Below are positions 55,614 through 64,000 of a stretch of DNA of 64,000 bases, piece after piece. A program made the translations under genes and the position numbers. Position 1 is the first letter of the stretch. Each line of letters opens with the position of its first letter. The stretch is taken from the NCBI RefSeq assembly GCF_030818695.1, contig NZ_JAUTAR010000001.1, positions 3,590,501-3,654,500 of the forward strand. The letters are read 5' to 3'. The stretch is from Chryseobacterium sp. SORGH_AS_0447. Lineage in GTDB: Bacteria > Bacteroidota > Bacteroidia > Flavobacteriales > Weeksellaceae. The notes beneath the pieces were generated by a model. The model saw only the letters and a list, made by a program, of their open reading frames with translations, was not told the origin of the DNA and did no database searches.

Positions 55614-56984
55614 TTATTTCTTTACTGAATCTTTTTTCCAGTTTCCTTTGAAGTTACAGGAATCGTAACGGCTGTCGATGGAAATGAAGGTGGTCGGAAG
55701 TTTTGAGTTTACATACTTTTCAACCATTTCATTCTTTTTCTTGTTGAGGGCCATCTGCTTGATTCTGTCGTAATCCGTTTCCAGTGTAATCTTGTGTGCC
55801 GGAATAACGTCTTCAATTTTAATGATCTTCACTACTTTTCTTTTTCTTTCATCTTCATCATCAAAAGCAGTGGTGATGTCTCCTTTGTTCAATCCTGCCA
55901 ATTCATAACTGATTGTTCCCGGAAGTGTTTCTCTTTCGATCTTGTTGGAACCGTCCGCGCCCGGAATTACTCCAGCGTTGAATTTGGTTCTTTTATCGTC
56001 GGAAAATCTAAACGCTGCATCTTTGAAAGTCATTTTTCCGTTTTGGATCAATCCTCTGATACTGTCGAGTTTCGTCTTAGCTGTTTTCATTTCTTCATCC
56101 GTCGGGGTTGCCATCAGGAGAATATGCCTTGCATCGTAGATCTTCCCGGATTTCTTCACCAGCTGAATAATGTGGTAACCGAATTCCGACTCTATCGGAT
56201 CAGAAATTTCTCCTTCCTGAAGGTTCAGTGCAGCCGCCTCAAAAGGCTTTACCATCTGTCCTTTGGAAATATTTTTCATCAATCCTCCGTTTGATGCTGA
56301 TCCCGGATCTTCGGAATAGATTCTGGCCTGGCTTTCGAACGTTTCTCCGCCTTCGATATCTTTTTTAATTTTCTTCAGCTTGTTGATCAGTTCATCCTTG
56401 TGAGCTTCCGTAAGCTTAGGGAACATCATGATCTGGGAAATGGAAATCTCATCCTTGATTTCCGGAAGCTGCGTTTTGAAAGTATTGTAGAAATCCGTTA
56501 CTTCATTAGGAGTAACGTCTGCTTTCTCCGTAATTCTCTGGTATTTTGCCTGTCCGTAATACTGGTCTGCATCGATTTTTTCGATGGCATTTTTCATTTC
56601 GAAACCGTTTCTGAACTTATAGGCTGCCAACATCGTTTTTTCGTCCGGGAACTGGGAAAGCAGCTGTTGGTATTTGGCGTTTGCCTGTTCTTTAATCGCT
56701 GCCGAACGGTTCTCGATCAGGGTATCTTTTTTTGCTTCGTAAACAAGAAGTTTGTTGTTAAGAAAATTTTCTAAAAACTCACACTTATCTATATTAGAAG
56801 CTCCCTGCTGTTTTGCATAGTTCATCTGTTCGTTTACATCGGACTCCAGCACAATTTCATCACCGATTACAGCAGAAATACCATCCACTAAATCTCCTTT
56901 TTTCAGCTGGGCGTTCATGGTATTGATACCGAACATCATGATGAAAATTCCAAAAAGAAAAGTGATCTTAAGTTTATTTGTCAT
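55614..56984 (-). CDS. SurA-like parvulin peptidyl-prolyl isomerase
   Basis: 456 residues. Signal peptide MTNKLKITFLFGIFIMMFGI and a following NAQ. The SurA N-domain has DGISAVIGDEIVLESDVNEQ. Two parvulin-like domains: EDPGSASNGGLMKNISKGQM with FGYHIIQLV, and ARHILLMATPTDEEMKTAKT. SurA chaperones outer-membrane proteins in the periplasm. It stands alone with its own terminator. Confidence 0.9.
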   Translation of the reverse strand: MTNKLKITFLFGIFIMMFGINTMNAQLKKGDLVDGISAVIGDEIVLESDVNEQMNYAKQQGASNIDKCEFLENFLNNKLLVYEAKKDTLIENRSAAIKEQANAKYQQLLSQFPDEKTMLAAYKFRNGFEMKNAIEKIDADQYYGQAKYQRITEKADVTPNEVTDFYNTFKTQLPEIKDEISISQIMMFPKLTEAHKDELINKLKKIKKDIEGGETFESQARIYSEDPGSASNGGLMKNISKGQMVKPFEAAALNLQEGEISDPIESEFGYHIIQLVKKSGKIYDARHILLMATPTDEEMKTAKTKLDSIRGLIQNGKMTFKDAAFRFSDDKRTKFNAGVIPGADGSNKIERETLPGTISYELAGLNKGDITTAFDDEDERKRKVVKIIKIEDVIPAHKITLETDYDRIKQMALNKKKNEMVEKYVNSKLPTTFISIDSRYDSCNFKGNWKKDSVKK

Positions 56985-57071
56985 TTTACTATTTTAAACA
57001 AGTTGCAAATTTAGAATTCTTAATGAATTACACTAAATTTTTTATTATAAATATTTCTTAAAAGAAGGTAT

Positions 57072-57995
57072 TTATTGCAGTTCCACGTCGAAAGCTGTGA
57101 GCTCTTTAAATTGTTTCAGTCTTCCGAACATATCGGCTTCGCTTACTTCCTGAATTCTTTCGGTTCCGAATTTTTCAACGGTGAAAGAAGCCATTGCAGA
57201 ACCTACGATCAATGCAGATTTCATAGTTTCGAAATCGATTTTTTCTTTTTTAGCCAGGTAAGCTGCGAAACCTCCTGCAAAAGTATCTCCTGCTCCGGTA
57301 GGATCGAAAACGTCTTCCAAAGGCAACGCAGGGATCGCAAATACTTTATGGTCGTGGAAAAGTAGAGCTCCATGCTCTCCTTTTTTGATGATTACATATT
57401 TTGGACCCATTTCATGAATCTTTTTAGCGGCTTTTACCAAAGAATATTCTCCGGAAAGCTGTCTTGCCTCTTCATCGTTGATGGAAATTACATCGGTCTT
57501 GGCAATCATTTCCATTAAAATTTCCAAAGCGGAATCCATCCAGAAGTTCATGGTATCCAGGATTACCAGTTTCGGACGGTTGGTCATTCTTTCAAGAACA
57601 GAAAGCTGCACGCCCGGATGAAGGTTCCCCAACAATAAAATTTCCGCATCCTGCATAGAATCCGGAATCTTCGGATCGAAGTTTTCCAGAACGTTTACTT
57701 CCGTTGCCAAGGTATCTCTCGTATTAAGATCGTTGTGGTATTTTCCCGACCAGAAGAATGTTTTTCCTTCTTTTACAATTTCGATTCCTTCAATATTGAT
57801 ATCTCTGTTTGTAAACATATCCAGGTGTTCCTGAGGGAAATCTCCTCCTACTACGGAAACGATTCCGGACTTAACGCCCAAAATGGATGAAGTGATCCCG
57901 ATATATGTGGCTGCACCGCCTAAAATTTTATCTGTCTTCCCAAATGGCGTTTCGATTGCGTCGAACGCAACACTTCCTACAACTAAAAGTTTCAT
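57072..57995 (-). CDS. PfkB-family carbohydrate kinase
   Basis: 307 residues. PfkB signatures: SVAFDAIETPFGKTDKILGG near the start and DVFDPTGAGDTFAGGFAAY near residue 235, with the catalytic Asp in GAGD. The family phosphorylates sugars or nucleosides (ribokinase-like); the substrate is unknown. gldD starts just upstream on the same strand (28 bp from its stop), so they may be one transcript. Confidence 0.88.
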   Translation of the reverse strand: MKLLVVGSVAFDAIETPFGKTDKILGGAATYIGITSSILGVKSGIVSVVGGDFPQEHLDMFTNRDINIEGIEIVKEGKTFFWSGKYHNDLNTRDTLATEVNVLENFDPKIPDSMQDAEILLLGNLHPGVQLSVLERMTNRPKLVILDTMNFWMDSALEILMEMIAKTDVISINDEEARQLSGEYSLVKAAKKIHEMGPKYVIIKKGEHGALLFHDHKVFAIPALPLEDVFDPTGAGDTFAGGFAAYLAKKEKIDFETMKSALIVGSAMASFTVEKFGTERIQEVSEADMFGRLKQFKELTAFDVELQ

Positions 57996-58023
57996 ATTTT
58001 TTTCAAAGTATTATAAAAGTCAA

Positions 58024-58581
58024 TTATTTTTTCCATTCAAAGGTATCGAGCAGGTGTTTCATATCTTTTTTGATATAGTCTATCGCAGGAGCCAATGAAT
58101 CAGGCTTCGGCCTCGTGTTGAAATATAAATAAGCCGTTACGAAATGCTTCGTGCTGTCTGTAATGTAAAACTGGAGATTGGATGCACTCTGCCCCTTCAG
58201 CTCGTAAAAGTTTCCGTACACTTTTTTTGCCGGATATTCGAAAGATTTTGTATCGATCGCGCTGGCTTTGATGGTATGTTCGTACACCATTTTTTCCGCT
58301 TCTTTGATGTGGTCGGCAAAATCATTCTGTATCGGATAATACGTTACAAAAACCTTAGCCTTCATTTTCGGGTAATTCAGGTAATACCAGCAAGGTCTCT
58401 TCGCATCCGTAATTTTGGCAAAATCGGAATATTCAAATGTATAATTGCAGTTGTTTTCAAATTTGCGGTACTGAGGCTTCGGATATTCCAGACGGAGCTC
58501 TCCGTAAGGCTTCGGAACCGGATCTTTGCCGCACGACACCAAAAGCAGGGCTACAAAAATAAAAATCGCGTTTTTAAACAT
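58024..58581 (-). CDS. gldD: Gliding motility lipoprotein GldD
   Basis: 185 residues from ATG 58581 (MFKNAIFIFVALLLVSCGKD), with the lipobox at LVSCG. The family region YGELRLEYPKPQYRKF and WYYLNYPKMKAKVFVTYYP are GldD features. GldD is required for gliding and for type IX secretion in Flavobacterium. The longer frame to 58632 would put 17 residues before the signal peptide. In F. johnsoniae gldD is next to gldE and ssb/mutY; here mutY is upstream but gldE and ssb are absent. Confidence 0.88.
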   Translation of the reverse strand: MFKNAIFIFVALLLVSCGKDPVPKPYGELRLEYPKPQYRKFENNCNYTFEYSDFAKITDAKRPCWYYLNYPKMKAKVFVTYYPIQNDFADHIKEAEKMVYEHTIKASAIDTKSFEYPAKKVYGNFYELKGQSASNLQFYITDSTKHFVTAYLYFNTRPKPDSLAPAIDYIKKDMKHLLDTFEWKK

Positions 58582-58949
58582 TTTGCAAAAGTACAAATTA
58601 GATTTCAGATTTCGGAAGACAAATTTCAGCATTTCAAGGAGTTTTGGATTTAATTTTATCCTTTTAAACTTAAACCAATATGAATAAGATTTTAATGCAA
58701 AATACGAGATGTATTTTTTTCAGCATCATTGTCATTCCGGAGGAATCTAGACGCGAATCTTTCGGTAATTTATCTAATACTATGTCTTGATTCCTGCGGA
58801 ATGACAAATTGGGCGTATAATCCTATATGGAAAAAAATCAGACATTCTCGAGACCAATATTTTTCTAGCTTTTCTATCCTATTATGTTGAATTTCCTACG
58901 GAATAGCAATACCATTAGATATATGCAGAAAGTATCATTCTGTCTATAA
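58582..58949. repeat. Intergenic region with inverted repeat of a dispersed element
   Basis: gtcattccggaggaatct at 58731 and its near reverse complement gattcctgcggaatgac at 58788 face each other. The same element occurs at 39753 and in altered form at 11278. No gene is present where gldE and ssb would be expected. Confidence 0.65.
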
Positions 58950-60011
58950 TTACAAAAACTGATAGGCTTCCTCATAATTCAGAATGTATGTTTCCAGCGG
59001 TTTTGGAAACGACTTTTCGTGGGAAGCTTCCACGTCGGTAACCTGGTAATTATGGCCGGCAATAAAATGATTCCATGCTTCTTCGGAATGTACTTCGACA
59101 TTGTAAATTTCAATGCTGAGGTTTTTGTGGGTCAGTTTATGGCTGACGGTTTTCACCCCTACGATATACGGTACCAGCTCATCAGAAATTTCAGGCACAA
59201 ATTCGAAAAGTTTTTTCCAAATGAAATCGTCTTTTCTCTGCTGGATCAGGAATTGACCGTTTCTGTGGACGAAATAATATTTTAATTCCAGGTCTTTTGC
59301 TTTTGTTTTTTTGGCTTTGACAGGAAACTCAGAAACCCTGTTCATTGAAAATGCCAGGCAATCCTCATTTAACGGGCATTCTCTGCAGAGAGGATTTTTA
59401 GGTCTGCAGATTTCAGAACCCAGATCCATCATCGCCTGGTTGAAATCCCCTACATTATCGGGTAAAATTAAATGCGCCAGTTCCGAAAAGTAATTAAAAG
59501 CCCTGGAGTTTGAAATGTCGAAACCGTCGGCAAAAACCCTGCTCAGAACACGGTAGAAATTCCCATCCACGGCCGGGATCTTTCCGTTAAAGCAAATGCT
59601 GGAAACTGCTGCTGCCGTATATTTACCGACCCCTTTTAATTTTAAAATTTCCTCGTATTCATGTGGGAAACTTCCCTGATACTCGGTCATGATCTGCTGG
59701 GCAGCCTTATGAATATTAATCGCCCTGGAATAATAGCCCAAGCCTTTCCAGTACAGCAAAACCTCATTTTCTTCCGCTTCTGCCAGGGTCTTCACATCGG
59801 GAAACCTCGCAATGAAATTATTGTAATGCCCTAAACCCTGGTTGATTCTCGTCTGCTGGAAAACAATCTCACAGATCCAGATTTTGTACGGATCTTTCGT
59901 TTGTCTGAAGGGAAGATCCCGGGCGTTTGCTTTGTACCAGTTGAGAAGCTTATTGCCGATATGCCTGAAATCCGGCTCTTTATTTATCTTTTCCAAAATT
60001 GATCTATCCAT
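58950..60011 (-). CDS. mutY: A/G-specific adenine glycosylase MutY
   Basis: 353 residues. Helix-hairpin-helix region LKGVGKYTAAAVSSICF with catalytic-type Asp in PAVDGNFYRVLSRV. The 4Fe-4S cluster is ICRPKNPLCRECPLNEDCLA (C-x6-C-x2-C-x5-C). The C-terminal NUDIX-like 8-oxoG sensor is FVHRNGQFLIQQRKDDF. It removes adenine opposite 8-oxoguanine. It is upstream of gldD. Confidence 0.95.
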   Translation of the reverse strand: MDRSILEKINKEPDFRHIGNKLLNWYKANARDLPFRQTKDPYKIWICEIVFQQTRINQGLGHYNNFIARFPDVKTLAEAEENEVLLYWKGLGYYSRAINIHKAAQQIMTEYQGSFPHEYEEILKLKGVGKYTAAAVSSICFNGKIPAVDGNFYRVLSRVFADGFDISNSRAFNYFSELAHLILPDNVGDFNQAMMDLGSEICRPKNPLCRECPLNEDCLAFSMNRVSEFPVKAKKTKAKDLELKYYFVHRNGQFLIQQRKDDFIWKKLFEFVPEISDELVPYIVGVKTVSHKLTHKNLSIEIYNVEVHSEEAWNHFIAGHNYQVTDVEASHEKSFPKPLETYILNYEEAYQFL

Positions 60012-60127
60012 TATTCCAAATTCTTCAGAGATAAAACATGAGAAGCGATATACTTAATTTTTCAAACTTAGAATTCAAAATATTATGCTTTATCTGCCGA
60101 TGAATTTAATGTTACAAAGATAATGCT

Positions 60128-60580
60128 TTATTGTTCACTTTTTACCGAGTAGACCGGGGCTGACTTGAGCCATTGGTATTTCAGGTTCATCTGTCTGGCA
60201 ATAAAGCGGTAGCCGTCCAGTTTTTTAAGATAAACATACGAAGTGGAATCAGGGTGAAACATCAGCCGCTGATTGGAAAGGAACTGAAAAGGAAAAGAGA
60301 CTACAGAATCCCTTGTGGTTTTAAGCACCTTCCCCGCATTTACACGATAGATGTAAATAGATTTACCGCGGCCCGAAGACTGATCGATCAGTTTGATGTT
60401 GGGTGAGGAAACCACCATATCGCTTTCATACAGGCATTCCTCAGGTTTCATGATATAAGCCTTCCCTTCCTTTCTTTCGTCGGCAAAAAGATCGATTTTT
60501 TGATTATGCTGAAGTTTTTTTTCTTCACAGCTTATCCCTAAGAACAGGACCGGTAAAAAGTACAGCCATCTTCTTTTCAT
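60128..60580 (-). CDS. Lipoprotein next to tssC, TssQ candidate
   Basis: 150 residues with a lipobox at FLGISCEEKK. The mature part is not recognised: KEGKAYIMKPEECLYESDMV and LKKLDGYRFIARQMNLKYQW. Bacteroidota T6SS loci (T6SS-iii) contain a small lipoprotein called TssQ. The position 71 bp downstream of tssC on the same strand and the size make this a reasonable candidate, by context and size only. A terminator (60607-60630) lies between the two genes. Confidence 0.45.
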   Translation of the reverse strand: MKRRWLYFLPVLFLGISCEEKKLQHNQKIDLFADERKEGKAYIMKPEECLYESDMVVSSPNIKLIDQSSGRGKSIYIYRVNAGKVLKTTRDSVVSFPFQFLSNQRLMFHPDSTSYVYLKKLDGYRFIARQMNLKYQWLKSAPVYSVKSEQ

Positions 60581-60606
60581 AATGATTTAATAATTTGGTA
60601 GAAAAA

Positions 60607-60632
60607 AACCGATGAACAAATGCATCGGTTAG
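60607..60632 (-). terminator. Terminator after tssC
   Basis: The stem aaccgatg/catcggtt around aacaaatg with a U-run on the minus strand. Confidence 0.65.
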
Positions 60633-60651
60633 TATTTTAAGTAAGCCAGGA

Positions 60652-62016
60652 TTAATCCTGAAGATATTCTGCATCCCATTCGTTGCCGTCGTCTCCTTTG
60701 TGTCCGTCCAGTTTAATAACAAAACTTTTGGTAGGGAAATAAGGCGTCAGGCGAATGTCCAGCCAAACCCTGTCTTTATTTACTTTATCCTGTTCGAAAC
60801 GGACAATTTTGAATTTTTCGATCAGCTTGTCCGGACCTTTGATTCCGTCGAGGAAGGTTACAATCTGTCTTCTCAAATCATCTTCGTTTTTGGCATTCCA
60901 GTTTTCGAAAGCCCTCCTGTTCAGGAAGTCCAGCAATACTTTGGTTACATAATCGAATACCCGAACAACCGAATAGGTCTGAAGGCCGATGTTATCTCCG
61001 GTAAACAGTGTTTTTGCGGAGAATGCCATAATTTTTCCGTATTCGTTTACCATCGGAACCAGTCCCATCTTTTCGAGCTGGGAGATTTCGCTCTTCTTCA
61101 ATTCGAATTTTACGGCATCCACTTCATTGATGTTTCCGTGCTTTTTACCGGCTGCTACCTGAGACATCAGGGTTTTATGGATTTTTCCTGCCAGTGAAGT
61201 GGAAGGCGGAAGCTCTACGTTTTCCTCTTCTCCTACTTCTTCGGCTTTGCCACGTCCTACAAGCCAGTTACAAGTCATGATGACATTACTTCTGTGCAAT
61301 TCGCCACCGGTAAGATTTGCAGAATGGAAAAGGTCCACCACATCATCCGGCTTATCAAGGTTGGCGAAATCCGTAATCATCATCACCTTATTTTCGTTAC
61401 AGATTTTGGCCCATTTTTCAATGACTTTGTTGGAACCCAGGTATCCCGGAATGGCCAGGATAGAATAATTATCCCTAAGATCCAGACGGTCGTAATAGTT
61501 TTTGAATTCCTCTGCAACGGCATCAATGAACAATGGATTATCAAGGTCTGAAACTTGATCTAAACTGGCATTTACGATGCTTACATTGTCTACTTTATCC
61601 AGCTCGGTGTTTTTATAGAATTGCGCAACCGTTCTATAGTTGGTTTCCAGCAAACGCACGGCATCGAGCGTATTTTTAAGATTGGATTTCAAATTCTGGT
61701 CGGCAGCCTGCGCTTTGGATTTGCAGGTATCTGCCATTTTATCTGCAGATTCGTTGCTTTCCAGAAGGTCCACCCAAAGGTTGATCTTTTGGAGAAGCTC
61801 TTTTCTTTCGTCTGCTTTGTTGCTGTCGTTCAGGAAAATCTCTTTTCGGGCTTTCCTGGTCGGGTTCATGTTTGCGATGCCGTCTACTACGGATTCTACA
61901 AAGCCAAAACCACCTATTTTATTGAGTTCGGCAAGCGGATTACCTTTGGGCTGGCCGGCGTGTTGCTGCTGCCCCTGCTGTTGTTGGTTTTCAGCTGCCT
62001 GTAATTTACTGTCCAT
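60652..62016 (-). CDS. tssC: T6SS contractile-sheath large subunit (Bacteroidota type)
   Basis: 454 residues. The Gln-rich N-terminus is followed by the sheath domain: GFGFVESVVDGIANMNPTRK, LSILAIPGYLGSN-type segment (YSILAIPGYLGSNKVIEKWA), GGELHRSNVIMTCNWLVGRG and VVRVFDYVTKVLLDFLNRRA. In T6SS-iii this forms the sheath with TssB and contracts to fire the tube. The gene starts 20 bp after tssB. No other core T6SS genes are adjacent, so the remaining apparatus must be elsewhere. Confidence 0.9.
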   Translation of the reverse strand: MDSKLQAAENQQQQGQQQHAGQPKGNPLAELNKIGGFGFVESVVDGIANMNPTRKARKEIFLNDSNKADERKELLQKINLWVDLLESNESADKMADTCKSKAQAADQNLKSNLKNTLDAVRLLETNYRTVAQFYKNTELDKVDNVSIVNASLDQVSDLDNPLFIDAVAEEFKNYYDRLDLRDNYSILAIPGYLGSNKVIEKWAKICNENKVMMITDFANLDKPDDVVDLFHSANLTGGELHRSNVIMTCNWLVGRGKAEEVGEEENVELPPSTSLAGKIHKTLMSQVAAGKKHGNINEVDAVKFELKKSEISQLEKMGLVPMVNEYGKIMAFSAKTLFTGDNIGLQTYSVVRVFDYVTKVLLDFLNRRAFENWNAKNEDDLRRQIVTFLDGIKGPDKLIEKFKIVRFEQDKVNKDRVWLDIRLTPYFPTKSFVIKLDGHKGDDGNEWDAEYLQD

Positions 62017-62036
62017 GATTCGTGTAAGTCTTTAGA

Positions 62037-62483
62037 TTATTTTTCAAGTTCTTGTGCCACTTCTTTCAATACTTCGATGAATGCAGCCCTTGTCTGGTCA
62101 TTCTCCAGCATGTTGCGCAGAATTTTATTGGTTTTCAGCTGGCGTACTATTTTGTTGTACTGCTCCTGCTCCATGCTCAGCTGCTGTAGATATTCTGATT
62201 TCTGCGTTAGATTTTTTGGGGTGAAGTCCGCAAGATTCTGAAAACGGAACTCTTCTTCTACTACATTACCGTCTTCCGTTTCATGCTGAACGTGCACAGA
62301 AGGCTGGAAATGCCTGAAGACGTCGTCCACGGTTTTTAATCCTGTTACAATTTCAGGAACGTAAGATTCTTCTGTTGTAAGCTGGCTTACTATCAGCGAT
62401 TTATTCTCCTGAATCTGCTGGATAGCTTCATTAGCGTCTACTTTTACTTCGTTTCCGCCAACGCCATAATTAAACATTGCCAT
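62037..62483 (-). CDS. tssB: T6SS contractile-sheath small subunit (Bacteroidota type)
   Basis: 148 residues from ATG 62483 (MAMFNYGVGG), the normal family start; the frame opens upstream at 62585. Characteristic VKVDANEAIQQIQENKSLIV and EEEFRFQNLADFTPKNLTQK follow, then a C-terminal helix that clips to TssC. It is transcribed before tssC. The effector locus at 3992-10562 is a plausible cargo set. Confidence 0.88.
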   Translation of the reverse strand: MAMFNYGVGGNEVKVDANEAIQQIQENKSLIVSQLTTEESYVPEIVTGLKTVDDVFRHFQPSVHVQHETEDGNVVEEEFRFQNLADFTPKNLTQKSEYLQQLSMEQEQYNKIVRQLKTNKILRNMLENDQTRAAFIEVLKEVAQELEK

Positions 62484-62683
62484 ATTATTGTTATTTTGAG
62501 ATTTTCTATTTTGGTGTTCATTGTTTTTATCAGCATCAAATAACTGACCAATCCAATGTTTAAATTTAAAAAAAAACTGTAACATAAAAAATTTTGTTAA
62601 GATTTTTTTGAAATAATATTTACCGGATAAACATCGGTGAAAAACTGATATTTACGATATCACTAAACTAGGAAAAATAAATA

Positions 62684-62714
62684 AAAAAACGCACCCTTTC
62701 CTGTGCGTTTTTCA
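62684..62714. terminator. Bidirectional terminator between M13 peptidase and tssB
   Basis: The stem aaaacgcac/gtgcgttttt around cctttcct, with A-rich and T-rich flanks. It ends the M13 peptidase transcript. Confidence 0.75.
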
Positions 62715-62737
62715 TTTCTAACAATTTTATGGTGTTT

Positions 62738-64000
62738 TTACCAAATTTTTATTCTGTCCTGAGGCGCTTTATACATTTTGTCGCCCGGCTTAATATCGAA
62801 TGCTTTGATGAAAGAATCCTGGTTCACCAACGGACCGAAAGCCCTGAAAACGCCCGGCGAGTGCGGGTCGGTTTTCACCTGGTTGGTCATATACTGGTCG
62901 GTGGATTTTGTTCTCCATACGGTGGCCCAGCTCATAAAGAACCGCTGATCCTGCGTAAAACCGCTGATCGGCCCCGGATTCCCGTGGTCTTTAAGATACA
63001 TCTGCAAAGCATCGTAAGCAACTGCTACTCCGCCAAGATCCCCGATGTTTTCACCGCTGGTAAATTTACCGTTCACGAAACTTCCTTTTACGGGTTCGTA
63101 AGCGCTGTACTGTGCTGCCAGCTGAGCCACTTTGGCGTCGAAATTTTTACGGTCTGCGTCGGTCCACCAGTTGTTGAGGTTTCCGTCTCCGTCAAATCTC
63201 GAACCGCTGTCGTCGAATCCGTGGGAGATCTCATGGCCGATTACCGCTCCGATTCCACCGAAGTTTACTGCTGCATCTGCATTCGGATTATAGAATGGTG
63301 GCTGAAGGATGGCCGCAGGGAAAACGATTTCGTTGTTGGATCCGCTATAATAGGCATTCACGGTCTGCGGTGTCATTCCCCACTCCGATTTGTCAACCGG
63401 TTTTCCTACTTTGTCCAGACTTCTCTGGTACTGCCAGGCAGCAACGTTCTGAAGGTTAGAATATAAAGTTGCTCCTTCCTTCGGAGATTCCACTTTCAGT
63501 TGGGTGTAATCTTTCCATTTGTCCGGATAGGCGATCTTCACTGTAAATTTCGATAATTTTTCCTGTGCTTTTACTTTAGTATCCGGAGACATCCAATCCA
63601 TATCATCGATGTGGGTTTTAAATGATTTCAAAATATAATCGATATAGGTTTCCATCTGCGCTTTGGCTTCAGGCGTAAAGTATTTTTCGACATATAATTT
63701 TCCGAAAGCTTCACCCAGAACACCGTTTACCAGGGAAAGTCCCCTTTTGTTCATCGGGCGCTGCTCTTTCTGCCCCTGAAGATATCTGGAGTAGAAATCA
63801 AACCGGATCTGTTCAAGATTTTCGTCCAGGTTGCTCGCATTCCCGTTAATTAAATGATATTTCAGATAATCTTTCAGCAGCGGAAGGTTTTTCTGTGTCA
63901 GGAACGAATCCATATTTTGGTAATATTTCAGTTCCCCAACGATTACACGATCGGTATTCACTCCTGCTTCTTTTAAATATTTCGGAAGATTGACATTTTT
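62738..64000 (-). CDS. M13-family metallopeptidase (PepO/neprilysin-like), C-terminal part
   Basis: About 420 residues are in the window, and the frame stays open through the right edge (KNVNLPKYLKEAGVN upstream of the first Met-like codon), so the gene is truncated by the window. The zinc site is AVIGHEISHGFDDSGSRFDG (HExxH), and the third ligand is in SGENIGDLGGVAVAYDAL. ADAAVNFGGIGAVIGHE is typical. M13 enzymes cut peptides outside the cytoplasm. The signal peptide would lie beyond the window. Confidence 0.93.
   Translation of the reverse strand, partial: KNVNLPKYLKEAGVNTDRVIVGELKYYQNMDSFLTQKNLPLLKDYLKYHLINGNASNLDENLEQIRFDFYSRYLQGQKEQRPMNKRGLSLVNGVLGEAFGKLYVEKYFTPEAKAQMETYIDYILKSFKTHIDDMDWMSPDTKVKAQEKLSKFTVKIAYPDKWKDYTQLKVESPKEGATLYSNLQNVAAWQYQRSLDKVGKPVDKSEWGMTPQTVNAYYSGSNNEIVFPAAILQPPFYNPNADAAVNFGGIGAVIGHEISHGFDDSGSRFDGDGNLNNWWTDADRKNFDAKVAQLAAQYSAYEPVKGSFVNGKFTSGENIGDLGGVAVAYDALQMYLKDHGNPGPISGFTQDQRFFMSWATVWRTKSTDQYMTNQVKTDPHSPGVFRAFGPLVNQDSFIKAFDIKPGDKMYKAPQDRIKIW

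Overview
The window looks like a chromosome segment from a Chryseobacterium-like member of the Flavobacteriia (Bacteroidota). The support is direct: promoters of the TTTG/TTGG-N19-20-TAnnTTTG type without Shine-Dalgarno-like leaders (clear at 3927, 36016 and 49886), a Bacteroidota-type T6SS sheath pair (tssB/tssC), the gliding lipoprotein gldD, many SPII lipoproteins, and dispersed palindromic repeats. Most genes are of moderate GC. Two stretches are visibly much more AT-rich: about 6930-9480 and about 12360-18480.

Layout. 1-2140: end of a WYL-type regulator, a HopJ-family protein and an RtcB RNA ligase, followed by a 208-bp tandem repeat array (2221-3126) and a low-complexity secreted protein. 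3992-10562: a T6SS-type effector locus made of a LysM protein, a DUF4280 PAAR-like tip and a large effector with GH19-like and cysteine-peptidase-like domains, followed by three lipoproteins that are candidate immunity proteins. 11338-18467: a conserved hypothetical gene, a strongly folded RNA candidate, an XRE regulator and a tight five-gene operon (unknown, P-loop ATPase, unknown, PD-(D/E)XK nuclease, D12-class DNA adenine methylase). This is a candidate anti-phage restriction system that I cannot match to a named type. 18559-25781: DUF2911 protein, SSS symporter, a 34-aa membrane peptide, PIG-L deacetylase, more repeats, and a CREST-like membrane protein.

26147-31720 is the second notable system, a compact RNA-repair operon. 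It holds two RlaP-type nucleotidyltransferases, a polynucleotide-kinase-like P-loop protein, a Thg1-like 3'-5' polymerase, a protein with archaeo-eukaryotic-primase-like motifs, two unknown proteins and the remnant of an ATP-grasp gene. With RtcB at the left end, the window has proteins able in principle to phosphorylate, extend at either end, modify and ligate broken RNA.

31759-64000 is mostly housekeeping: cold-shock protein, pnp, rpsO, two Cys-rich double-glycine-type peptides, mgtE, a BtuF-like protein, tRNA-Leu(CAA), photolyase, L,D-transpeptidase, queG, rhodanese, a SurA-like PPIase, a PfkB kinase, gldD, mutY, tssC/tssB with a lipoprotein, and a truncated M13 peptidase. Two neighbouring genes (52846-53462 and 53760-54529) each carry a one-base frameshift in a T-run, which may be sequence error. 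Several repeat families fill the longer gaps between genes.
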